Both the position numbers and the translations under genes were made by a program. The notes under the pieces were generated by a model. It did no database searches, was not told the origin of the DNA, and worked only from the letters and a program-made list of their open reading frames with translations. Source: Actinomycetospora lemnae (GTDB lineage: Bacteria > Actinomycetota > Actinomycetes > Mycobacteriales > Pseudonocardiaceae). From it: DNA of 64,000 nt. Shown in pieces: positions 37,352-44,806 of this stretch (position 1 is its first letter; each line of letters starts with the position of its first letter). Location of the stretch: the NCBI RefSeq assembly GCF_028737315.1, contig NZ_JAQZAO010000002.1, positions 310,001-374,000 on the forward strand, read 5' to 3'.

Positions 37352-39208
37352 CTAGGTGTGACCGGTGGGGCTGGTCCAGCGGAACCACCCGGGCCGGGGT
37401 TGGGTGAGGGTCCATCCCCGGTCCTTGAGGTCGTGGTCGTGTCCGCACGCCGGGTCGAGGTTGGCGGGCAGTGTCCGTCCGTGGTCGGTGACGGCGTGCG
37501 TGTGGTCGATCTCGGCCGCGAGCGCGGAGGCCCCGCAGGGCGGGAACACGCACGATCGGTCGCGCATGGTGATCCAGCGCCGCAGCGCCGCGGACGGGAA
37601 GCGCGCGAGGGCCTCGTGCGCCCGTGCCCGTCGTCGTGCGGCGATCCGGGCCCAGGCCTCGACGTCGAGGGGGTCGTCCCACGGCCGCTCGGGCTCAGCG
37701 GCACGACGTTCGGCCTCCTGGGCAGCGAGATCCTCGTCGTGGGCCGCACGCCAACGGCTCAGCTGCTGCTGCAGGTCGATGAGGAAGGGCGCCCAGCCGT
37801 CGTGCTCGCGTGGTCGCAGCCGCGCGAGCCCCGCCTCGGAGACGTGCAGCTCGACCACCGGGCGCGGTGCCCCGGCGAGGGGTGGCTGCTGCGGGGTCGT
37901 CGTCGTGTGTGCCGGTCGGCGACCGGCGAGCAGTGCGGCGATGAGCACTCCGCTGTCGTCGGTGACCGCCACCCGCCACTCCGCGTCGGCGTGGGCGGCC
38001 GCGAGCTCGCGCGCCAGGCCCGCGGTGATCACGCCCAAGCCGGGCAACCGCGCCGGCCGCTCGTCGAGCTCGAGCAGCGTGTTCAGCCCCACCCGCAGCT
38101 CGAACCGGGACTGCCGGGTCGGTCGGCGCCCGCCCGTGGCGCCCAGCGCGTCGTCGGTGCCGACGGCCGGGTCGGCTGCGTGAGGAGGCGCGCTGCCGGG
38201 CGGGGTCGGGTCGCCGGTCGGGGTCGAGGTCGGGGTCGAGGTCGGGGTCGGGGCGTCGGTCGGAGTCGGGTCGGCCGGCGGTGTGGGGTCGTCGGGCGGG
38301 GCCTGGGCGGGATCGGGGACGCGGCGCGGGCGGGGGTCGTCGTCGTGGCCCATGGCGAGCACCGCGGCCACGATCGCGGCGTCGTCGGCGCCGGCGTTGT
38401 CGGGATGGAACAGCGCGAGCACGACGTCGGCGCGGATGGTGTCGATCAGCCCGGGACGTCCGGCCGCCTGCGACCGGGCGGCGAGGGCGTTGATCCGCCG
38501 CACCGATCGCACCCCGCCGGGCATCGGCAGGTCCAACGCCGAGAGGTTGACCGTGCCGGCGTCGGTGCACCGAGCCCGGACCCGACGCTGACGGCGAGCC
38601 TGCCGGTAGAGCTTCTCCGCCCACGCCGGGTCGAGCGCCTTGGCCAGCGCCTGGATCCGGTCGATCAAGCGCGACGGCGTCATCGCACCGGCCTGGTCGA
38701 TCAGCTCCGCGATCACCGCGGCGGCGTGCTCCACCGAGAGGGCCGCGGTCCAGCGCACCAGGATCGCCACCCGCTGCTCATCGACCTCCCCCGCCCGCCA
38801 TGCCGCGCCCAGGCGAGGATGGCGCTGGGCGGCGTCCGCGAGGTCGAGCAACCGCGCCACCGCCGTCCGGGACGCCGAGAGGACCGCCCGCAGCTCGTCA
38901 CCGGACTCGGCGACGTCCCGCTCGGCCCGCCCACCCGGCGCGTCGGGATCCGCCAGCGCGGCCTCCCGGGCGCACGCGTGGAAGCACGCCTGCTGGTGCG
39001 CGAGCTGGCGGCGCTGGGCGGCCACCAGGCGCACCGTCTCGGACGGCGACACCCGCCGCGGATCGAGCCGCTCCAGGACGGCGGCCAGCGCGGCGCCGGC
39101 GGGCGTCTCCTCGAGCTCCGCCGGCACCACCTGGTAGCCGTCGTCGAACCCGTGTTCGATGGTAGCGGCTGCCCCCGACACCGGTCTGGCGTCCGCCACA
39201 TCAGCCAT
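37352..39208 (-). CDS. DUF222/HNH nuclease (13E12-type)
   Basis: Encodes 618 residues. DUF222 spans roughly residues 25-420, and an HNH domain is at the C-terminus: ITMRDRSCVFPPCGASALAAEIDHTH, then HDHDLKDRGWTL, with the paired Cys and His of the HNH fold. A mid-protein linker carries Thr-Pro repeats near 38216-38260. Members of this family are abundant in actinobacteria, and several M. tuberculosis copies are LexA targets. The ATG at 39208 shares its A with the stop of the radical SAM gene, so both lie in one operon. The C-terminus looks truncated by a frameshift. Confidence 0.88.
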   Translation of the reverse strand: MADVADARPVSGAAATIEHGFDDGYQVVPAELEETPAGAALAAVLERLDPRRVSPSETVRLVAAQRRQLAHQQACFHACAREAALADPDAPGGRAERDVAESGDELRAVLSASRTAVARLLDLADAAQRHPRLGAAWRAGEVDEQRVAILVRWTAALSVEHAAAVIAELIDQAGAMTPSRLIDRIQALAKALDPAWAEKLYRQARRQRRVRARCTDAGTVNLSALDLPMPGGVRSVRRINALAARSQAAGRPGLIDTIRADVVLALFHPDNAGADDAAIVAAVLAMGHDDDPRPRRVPDPAQAPPDDPTPPADPTPTDAPTPTSTPTSTPTGDPTPPGSAPPHAADPAVGTDDALGATGGRRPTRQSRFELRVGLNTLLELDERPARLPGLGVITAGLARELAAAHADAEWRVAVTDDSGVLIAALLAGRRPAHTTTTPQQPPLAGAPRPVVELHVSEAGLARLRPREHDGWAPFLIDLQQQLSRWRAAHDEDLAAQEAERRAAEPERPWDDPLDVEAWARIAARRRARAHEALARFPSAALRRWITMRDRSCVFPPCGASALAAEIDHTHAVTDHGRTLPANLDPACGHDHDLKDRGWTLTQPRPGWFRWTSPTGHT

Positions 39209-40797
39209 CAGAGCAAGGAGAGCTGCTCGGGGGGCGCCGTGACGACCTCCTCCGGCACCGCGGGCGGCGGCATCGACCCGTCGGGCCAGCCGCCCTTGCC
39301 CTCGCGCCCGTCGATGCCCTCGCCGTACCCCTGCCGCCCACCCATCGCGTGCCCGCCGCCGGTGAGTCCGTGGCGCTCGAGCAGCGGCCGGACCCGGGCG
39401 GCGAGGTCCGTCCGGTAGGCGGCGTCGACGTAGGCGCCCCGGCGGTAGAGCGCGGCGTAGCGCTCGAGCAGCTCGGGGTGCTCGCGGGCGAGCCAGGCGT
39501 GGAACCACTCGCGCGTGCCCGGCCGCAGGTGCAGGGCGAGCACGCTGGCCCCGCTCGCGCCCGCGGCGGCGATCTCGCCGAGCAGCGCCTCGAGGTGCTC
39601 GTCGGTGTCGGTGAGCCCGGGCAGCACCGGGGCGACGAACACCCCGCACGGCAACCCGGCGTCGCGGATGCGGCGCACGAGGTCGAGGCGCGCCCGGGGC
39701 GTGGGCGTGCCCGGCTCGACGCGGCGGTGGAGCTCGGGGTCGAGCAGGGCGAGCGAGACGCCCACGCCGACCGGGACGTCGCGCGCCGCCGCGGTGAGCT
39801 CGGGCAGGTCGCGGGCCAGCAGCGTGCCCTTGGTGAGGATCGAGAACGGCGTCCCCGTGCCGCCGAGCGCCCGGATGATGCCCGGCATGAGCGCGTAGCG
39901 GCCCTCGGCCCGCTGGTAGGGGTCGGTGTTGGTGCCCATCGCGACGTGCTCGCGAGCCCAGCGCGGCGAGCGGAGCTCGCGGGCGAGCACCTCGGGCGCG
40001 TTGAGCTTCACGACGACCTGGCGGTCGAAGTCGTCGCCCGCGTCGAGGTCGAGGTAGGTGTGGGTGTTGCGGGCGAAGCAGTTGTGGCTGATGACGCCGT
40101 CGGCCACGAAGTCGCCGGTGCCGGTGGTGAGGTCGGCCAGCGGGCGCTCACCGCCGAGGTCCTCGACCGCCACCACCGCCCGCCCGCCGGGGGCATCATT
40201 CGGCGGCGGTGGCGCCACCGGCGGCGAGCCGGGACGGCGGAAGGCCTCGTCGGCGAGGGTCTCGGCGCCGACGAGCACGTCGCCGACCCGCAGGTGCGGC
40301 CGCTCCGTCCCCGCGCACCCCTCCGGCCGGACGTGCACCCAGCCCCGCGGCGTGAGGAACCGGTGGTCCGCGCTCGCCACGAGCGTCGTGCCGTCGACGA
40401 GGCGCACCCGCCAGGCGGGCTTCGTCGTCGTCCACGCGTCGTGGACCGGCGTCGGGACGAGGCTGCGCACGCCGCCACGCATCGCCGTGCCCACCACGAG
40501 GTCGCCGACCCGGACGTCGGCCAGCCGCACGCTCGTGCCGTCGACCATCAGGACGGGCGTGTCCGGCGCGAGGCAGTAGGTGCACGCGTGGCTGCACCCC
40601 CGGTACGGGTTCACCGTCCAGGAGAAGGGCATCGGCGACGCCCCGGGCACCCGGTTGAGCACCGAGCGCGCCCGCACCTCGTGGAAGGTGATGTCGGCGA
40701 ACTCCGGCGTCCGGACGCTGCGCACCAGCCCCTTGAGCGCGGGCATGCCCGGGAGCTCCTGGGGCCCGCCCGCGACCTTCTGCTCGTCCCACCGCAC
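39208..40797 (-). CDS. Rv2578c-family radical SAM protein interrupted by a mini-intein
   Basis: Encodes 529 residues before splicing, 364 after. The N-terminal VRWDEQKVAGG and LVRSVRTPEFADITFHEVRA match the Rv2578c family. The radical SAM motif GCSHACTYC is at residues 68-75, with the last Cys replaced in the gene by the intein's first Cys; after splicing it is restored. SplB-like stretches (AMGTNTDPYQRAEG, FSILTKGTLLARDLP) follow. Its substrate is unknown. GTG 40797 is chosen by homology; ATG 40746 has an AGGAG site. An SOS-type palindrome lies 8 nt upstream. Confidence 0.88.
   Translation of the reverse strand: MRWDEQKVAGGPQELPGMPALKGLVRSVRTPEFADITFHEVRARSVLNRVPGASPMPFSWTVNPYRGCSHACTYCLAPDTPVLMVDGTSVRLADVRVGDLVVGTAMRGGVRSLVPTPVHDAWTTTKPAWRVRLVDGTTLVASADHRFLTPRGWVHVRPEGCAGTERPHLRVGDVLVGAETLADEAFRRPGSPPVAPPPPNDAPGGRAVVAVEDLGGERPLADLTTGTGDFVADGVISHNCFARNTHTYLDLDAGDDFDRQVVVKLNAPEVLARELRSPRWAREHVAMGTNTDPYQRAEGRYALMPGIIRALGGTGTPFSILTKGTLLARDLPELTAAARDVPVGVGVSLALLDPELHRRVEPGTPTPRARLDLVRRIRDAGLPCGVFVAPVLPGLTDTDEHLEALLGEIAAAGASGASVLALHLRPGTREWFHAWLAREHPELLERYAALYRRGAYVDAAYRTDLAARVRPLLERHGLTGGGHAMGGRQGYGEGIDGREGKGGWPDGSMPPPAVPEEVVTAPPEQLSLL
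40081..40575 (-). other. Mini-intein in the radical SAM gene
   Basis: 165 residues, from CLAPDTPVLMVDG to GVISHN, inserted between Tyr74 and the Cys that completes CxxxCxxC. Block A (CLAPDTPVLM), block B (VASADHRFLT, with Ser-x-x-His), block F (LADLTTGTGDFVADG) and block G (VISHN then Cys) are all visible. About 60 residues of Pro/Gly/Arg-rich linker replace a homing endonuclease domain. The +1 nucleophile is the third iron-sulphur Cys itself. Confidence 0.93.
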
Positions 40798-40805
40798 CGA
40801 ACCAT

Positions 40806-40821
40806 TCGAACACGTGTTCGA
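40806..40821. promoter_or_regulatory. Perfect LexA/SOS box
   Basis: TCGAACACGTGTTCGA is a 16-bp perfect palindrome that exactly fits the mycobacterial-type SOS box TCGAAC-N4-GTTCGA. It lies 8 nt upstream of the radical SAM GTG start and 33 nt before the divergent ATG at 40855, so it could control both. The position close to the start codon suggests a leaderless or very short 5' leader on the minus side. Confidence 0.85.
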
Positions 40822-40854
40822 GGGTGCGGCAAGCCACCGACAGCGAGGACCATC

Positions 40855-41715
40855 ATGGGGGTGGACGACGCCCGACGCCTCTGGACCTTGTTCGAGCCGC
40901 TGCACGCGGTCACCTACTTCACCGTGGAGGCCCGCACCGCGGCCGACGCCGTGGGGCTGCGCGGGTTCTGGATGGCCTACGTCGCCCAGCGCTCGGCGCC
41001 GCTCGGCGCGGTCGGTCCGGAGGTCGCGTACGCCGCCTTCCACGGCTTCCACCGCCTGCGCCTCGAGCGGGCGCTGCCCGACGCCTGGGAGCTCGCCGAC
41101 CCGGAGCGCTGCCTGACCGCGCGCTCGATCGGTGCGGGCGCCGCGCTGCACCGGCTGCTCGGCGAGGAGACGGCGCACCGGCCGGAGATCGCCGAGGCCG
41201 CCGAGCTGGCCGGCGCGGCCGCGGACGCCGCCGACGTCGAGGGCCGGGTGCTCGGCGCCGCGAACCAGGCGCTCCCCCGCCCCGAGGAGCCCGTCCGCGC
41301 GCTGTGGCAGGCGATGACGACGCTGCGCGAGCACCGGGGCGACGGCCACGTGGCGGTGCTCGTCGCGTCCGGGCTCGGACCGGTCGCGGCGCACCGGCTC
41401 AAGGAGGCCGCCGGGGAGCTCAACGGCTCGACCACCCGGCAGGCGCGTCGCTTCGACGAGGACGACTGGGCCGCCGGCGCGGCGGAGCTCCGGGGGCGCG
41501 GCTGGCTGGACGACGCGGGCCGGCTCACCGACGCGGGACGCGCGGGCCACGACGAGATCGAGTCGGCCACCGACCGCCTGGCGGCCCGCCCCTGGGCGGC
41601 GCTGGGGCGGGAGGGCACCGACCGGCTCGCCGAGCTCCTCACGCCGCTCTCCGACGCCGTCGTCGCCGGCCACGCCTTCCCGCCCGGCAATCCGGTCGGC
41701 CTCGTCCGCTCCTGA
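40855..41715 (+). CDS. SCO6745-like hypothetical protein (helical)
   Basis: Encodes 286 residues, nearly all helical, with RRLWTLFEPLHAVTYFTVEARTAADAVGLRGFW at the start. Residues about 190-240 resemble a winged-helix (HRLKEAAGELNGSTTRQARR, then ELRGRGWLDDAGRLTDAG). I recall similar actinobacterial proteins named SCO6745 family; the function is unknown. It is divergent from the radical SAM gene across the SOS box, so DNA-damage control is possible. Confidence 0.7.
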   Translation: MGVDDARRLWTLFEPLHAVTYFTVEARTAADAVGLRGFWMAYVAQRSAPLGAVGPEVAYAAFHGFHRLRLERALPDAWELADPERCLTARSIGAGAALHRLLGEETAHRPEIAEAAELAGAAADAADVEGRVLGAANQALPRPEEPVRALWQAMTTLREHRGDGHVAVLVASGLGPVAAHRLKEAAGELNGSTTRQARRFDEDDWAAGAAELRGRGWLDDAGRLTDAGRAGHDEIESATDRLAARPWAALGREGTDRLAELLTPLSDAVVAGHAFPPGNPVGLVRS

Positions 41716-41831
41716 GCCACGTTTCGGTACCGTCGGTACGCGGTACTGGGTGGTAACAGCAGGATGGAGCAGAGCTCCGGGACCAGGAGGTGGCGTCCGG
41801 TGGTGGAGACGACGCAGCGGGAGGCCCGGCC

Positions 41832-43202
41832 ATGAGTGCCTTCACCCTCGAGCTGACCCCGGCCCACCACGAGCTGGTGCGGCGCGCGCACGCCTTCGCC
41901 GAGGACGTCATCCGGCCCGCGGCGCCCAAGTACGACGCCGCCGAGGAGTGCCCCTGGGACATCGTCGACCGCGCGGCGCGCGAGGGCTTCTACAGCCCGC
42001 TCTTCTACGCCGACCTCATCGCCGACCCGACCGGCCTGTCGTTGCCGCTGTTCCTCGAGGAGATCTTCTGGGGCTGCGCCGGCATCGGGTTGACCGTCGT
42101 CCTGCCCGCCCTCGCCCTCTCGGCGCTCAACCAGGCCGGGACGCCCGAGCAGCTCGCCCGCTGGGCCCCGGAGATGTTCGGTGAGCCCGGCGACATCAAG
42201 CTCGCCGCCCTCGCCGTCTCCGAGCCGCAGGGCGGCAGCGACGTCGCGAACCTGCAGACCCGGGCGCGCAAGGACGGCGACTCCTGGGTGCTCGACGGCG
42301 AGAAGATCTGGATCGGCAACGGCGGGATCGCCGACGTCACCATCGTCAACGCCGTCGTCGACCCCGAGCTGGGGACCAAGGGCCAGGCGATGTTCGTCGT
42401 GCCCAAGGACACACCGGGCATGGAGCAGGTCCGGCGGCTGCGCAAGCTCGGGCACCGCGCCTCGCACACCGCCGAGCTCAAGTTCGAGGGCTGTCGCATC
42501 CCCGCCGACCAGCTCCTCGGCGGCGAGGACAAGCTCGAGCACAAGCTGGAGAAGGCGCGCCGGGGCGAGGGCAAGGCCGCGGCCCTGGGCACGTTCGAGC
42601 AGACCCGCCCGATGGTCGCGGCGATGGCGCTGGGCGTGGCGCGCGCGGCGTTCGAGTACGCCTGCGCCTACGCCCGCGACCGCGAGGCGTTCGGCGGGCC
42701 GATCATCGCCAACCAGGGCGTGTCGTTCCCGCTCGCCGACCTGGCCGCCGACATCGACGCCGCGCGCCTGCTCACCTGGCGGGCGTCGTGGATGGCCGCG
42801 AACGGCGTGCCGTTCCAGGTCGGCGAGGGTTCGATGTCCAAGCTCAAGGCCTCGGAGGTCGCCGTGCGCGCCGCCGAGCAGGCCGTGCAGACCTGCGGGG
42901 GCTGGGGCTACGTCGACGACCTGCCCGTCGAGAAGTGGTACCGCGACGCCAAGCTCTACACGATCTTCGAGGGCACGAGCGAGATCCAGCGGATGGTCAT
43001 CGGGCGGACGCTGTCCGACCCCGACTCCACCGCCGAGCCCGTGCACCACCGCCTGCCCGGCGACAAGCGCGGCCTGTCGCGGAAGTTCGGCCACGGGTCG
43101 CTGACGCGCGCCCGGGCCGGCGAGGTGTTCATGAAGCTCGCCACCAAGGCACCCGAGCCCGTCCTGCGCCTCGGCGGCAAGCTGGCCTCTCCCGGCACCT
43201 GA
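41832..43202 (+). CDS. Acyl-CoA dehydrogenase
   Basis: Encodes 456 residues, FAD-dependent. AVSEPQGGSDVANLQTRA is the FAD/substrate loop, and the catalytic-base region YTIFEGTSEIQRMVIGR carries a Glu at the family position. It removes two hydrogens from an acyl-CoA alpha-beta bond; chain preference is unknown. The ATG at 41832 is chosen since upstream residues are low-complexity. The stop codon at 43200-43202 lies inside repeat copy B. It is not clearly in an operon. Confidence 0.9.
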   Translation: MSAFTLELTPAHHELVRRAHAFAEDVIRPAAPKYDAAEECPWDIVDRAAREGFYSPLFYADLIADPTGLSLPLFLEEIFWGCAGIGLTVVLPALALSALNQAGTPEQLARWAPEMFGEPGDIKLAALAVSEPQGGSDVANLQTRARKDGDSWVLDGEKIWIGNGGIADVTIVNAVVDPELGTKGQAMFVVPKDTPGMEQVRRLRKLGHRASHTAELKFEGCRIPADQLLGGEDKLEHKLEKARRGEGKAAALGTFEQTRPMVAAMALGVARAAFEYACAYARDREAFGGPIIANQGVSFPLADLAADIDAARLLTWRASWMAANGVPFQVGEGSMSKLKASEVAVRAAEQAVQTCGGWGYVDDLPVEKWYRDAKLYTIFEGTSEIQRMVIGRTLSDPDSTAEPVHHRLPGDKRGLSRKFGHGSLTRARAGEVFMKLATKAPEPVLRLGGKLASPGT

Positions 43203-43257
43203 GGTGCCAGCCTGGCGTCCACGCTGGCACTCAACGCGAGGAAAGCCCCCATCTCAG
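43194..43257 (-). repeat. 64-bp dispersed repeat, copy B (inverted)
   Basis: Inverse orientation to copies A and C. Read on the minus strand it shares TGGGGGCTTTCCT and the GCCAGCGTGGACGCCAGGCT core with copy A. It covers the last codons and stop of the acyl-CoA dehydrogenase and faces copy C 183 nt away, so the two could pair in RNA. Confidence 0.75.
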
Positions 43258-43288
43258 ACAGCACCGCGGGCCCGGCGATGATGGCGCG

Positions 43289-44806
43289 GTGACCTCCCCG
43301 CTGCCACCGGCACGCCGCACCCGCGCGGCGGCGGCTCTGCGTGACGGGGACGACGACGCGCCGACCGGACCGATCCGGGTCGACGGCGAGCCGGTCGCGT
43401 CGGAGACCGAGGCCCCGCGTCGGCGGCGTGCCGATGGCGGTCGAGCTGGGGGAGATCCTGGTGTTGAACGCCAGCGTGGCCGCCAGGCTGGCACACCCCG
43501 TGCGACGTCCCGGTCGGGGAAACGGCGGCCGGTCGAGGGCGCGGGCCCTGGCCACGGCCACGGCCACGGCCACGGCCACGGCCACGAGGGCGGGGGGCTC
43601 GAGGGGGCCTCGGCGCGGCGGGTGCGCGTCCTGCTCGCCGCGCTCCTCGTCCCCTGCGCGCTGGCGGTCCTCGTCGGGTTGGTGACGCTCGCGCCCTCGC
43701 CGGGTGAGTACGCCGCGGTCGCCCAGCGCGCCGCGACTGGTCAGGGCGCCCCGGGCCTCGGCTCGCAGACCCCGGTCGACGGCGAGGTCCTGCGCGCCGC
43801 GGGCGAGTCCGACTGCACCGACCCCAACCTGCCCGCCCCCGCCCCGGGCGAGGGCTGCGTGGCCGTCACCGTCCGCCTCACCGACGGCCCGGCGCCCGGC
43901 ACCTCGATCCTCACCCTCGTCCCGGCCACCCCGGGCTCGCCGCGGTTCGCGGTCGGCGACCCGGTCGTCCTCGGCTGGGCGGGCGGCGACCCCGCCGACC
44001 CGCTGACCTACACGATCGTCGACTTCCAGCGCGGCACCCCGCTGCTCGTCCTCGGTGCCGCCTTCGCGCTGGCGGTCGTCCTCCTGGGGCGCTGGCAGGG
44101 GCTCGCGGCGCTGGTGGCGCTCGGGGTGACGCTCGGGGTGCTCGCGCTGTTCGTGCTCCCGGCGCTGGCCACGGGGTCGTCGCCGGTCCCGGTGGCGCTC
44201 ACGGCGTCGGGGCTCATCGTCGGCGTCGTGCTGCCGCTGACCCACGGCGTCTCGGCACGCACCGCGACGGCCGCCCTCGGGACGCTCGCGAGCCTCGGGC
44301 TGATCGGCGTCCTCGCCGTGGTCTTCGCCGCGCTGTCCCGCCTGACCGGGCTCGGCGAGGAGGCCTCGGAGCTCGCCGGGGTGCTCGGACCGGGGCTGGA
44401 CCTGCGCGGCCTGCTGCTCGCCGGCGTGATCATCGGCGCGCTGGGGGTGCTCGACGACGTCACCGTCACCCAGACCAGCGCCGTCTGGGAGCTGCACCGC
44501 GCAGACCCGGCCACTCGGCTGAACGACCTCTATGGTTCCGCCATGCGTGTCGGTCGGGACCACGTCGCCTCCGCGGTGAACACGCTGGTGCTCGCCTACG
44601 CCGGGGCGGCGCTGCCCCTGCTGCTGCTGTTCGGGCTGGCGGGGCGGGGTCTCGGCGACCTGCTCACGGCGGAGGACGTGGCGCAGGAGATCGTGCGGAC
44701 CCTGGTCGGCAGCATCGGGCTGGTGGCCTCCGTCCCGCTGACCACGCTCCTCGCCGCCGTCGTCGTCCGCGCCGTCAGCACCAGCCCCCGGAGTGAGCCC
44801 GCATGA
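43289..44806 (+). CDS. YibE/F-family membrane protein with long, repeat-invaded N-terminus
   Basis: Encodes 505 residues from GTG 43289. A basic and acidic N-terminus (1-110) contains six Gly-His dipeptides at 88-99, one anchor helix at about 113-135, an extracytoplasmic domain with a Cys pair (DCTDPNLPAPAPGEGC), then six or more helices with the YibE/F pattern (LDDVTVTQTSAVWELHR, SAVNTLVLAYAGAALPLLLL). The role of the family is unknown; transport has been proposed. A later in-frame GTG at 43622 is a possible start. The stop overlaps the decapeptide-repeat gene as ATGA. Confidence 0.8.
   Translation: MTSPLPPARRTRAAAALRDGDDDAPTGPIRVDGEPVASETEAPRRRRADGGRAGGDPGVERQRGRQAGTPRATSRSGKRRPVEGAGPGHGHGHGHGHGHEGGGLEGASARRVRVLLAALLVPCALAVLVGLVTLAPSPGEYAAVAQRAATGQGAPGLGSQTPVDGEVLRAAGESDCTDPNLPAPAPGEGCVAVTVRLTDGPAPGTSILTLVPATPGSPRFAVGDPVVLGWAGGDPADPLTYTIVDFQRGTPLLVLGAAFALAVVLLGRWQGLAALVALGVTLGVLALFVLPALATGSSPVPVALTASGLIVGVVLPLTHGVSARTATAALGTLASLGLIGVLAVVFAALSRLTGLGEEASELAGVLGPGLDLRGLLLAGVIIGALGVLDDVTVTQTSAVWELHRADPATRLNDLYGSAMRVGRDHVASAVNTLVLAYAGAALPLLLLFGLAGRGLGDLLTAEDVAQEIVRTLVGSIGLVASVPLTTLLAAVVVRAVSTSPRSEPA
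43441..43504 (+). repeat. 64-bp dispersed repeat, copy C (inside the YibE/F reading frame)
   Basis: Shares GCCAGCGTGGCCGCCAGGCT and the flanking ACACCCCGTGCG with copy A. It falls at codons 51-72 of the YibE/F frame; here third-position GC collapses (GAT GGC GGT CGA GCT, GAT CCT GGT GTT GAA), while codons on either side are normal. That is what insertion of a mobile repeat into coding DNA would look like. Confidence 0.75.
43550..43585 (+). repeat. Hexamer tandem repeat (GGCCAC)x6
   Basis: Six exact GGCCAC units encode (Gly-His)6 in the cytosolic N-terminus of the YibE/F protein. Exact copies indicate recent slippage; a His-rich stretch beside a membrane protein could bind metal, but this is conjecture. 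Confidence 0.9.

Noticed and set aside
34166-39418. 1750-codon plus-strand open frame opposite DUF389, aspS, PPOX and HNH genes
   Set aside because: It crosses several well-supported minus-strand genes and has no domain; a GC-skew artefact.
40801-40825. TTCGAA-type sequence considered as a tRNA T-loop
   Set aside because: No acceptor, D or anticodon arms around it; the 16-bp palindrome fits an SOS box instead.
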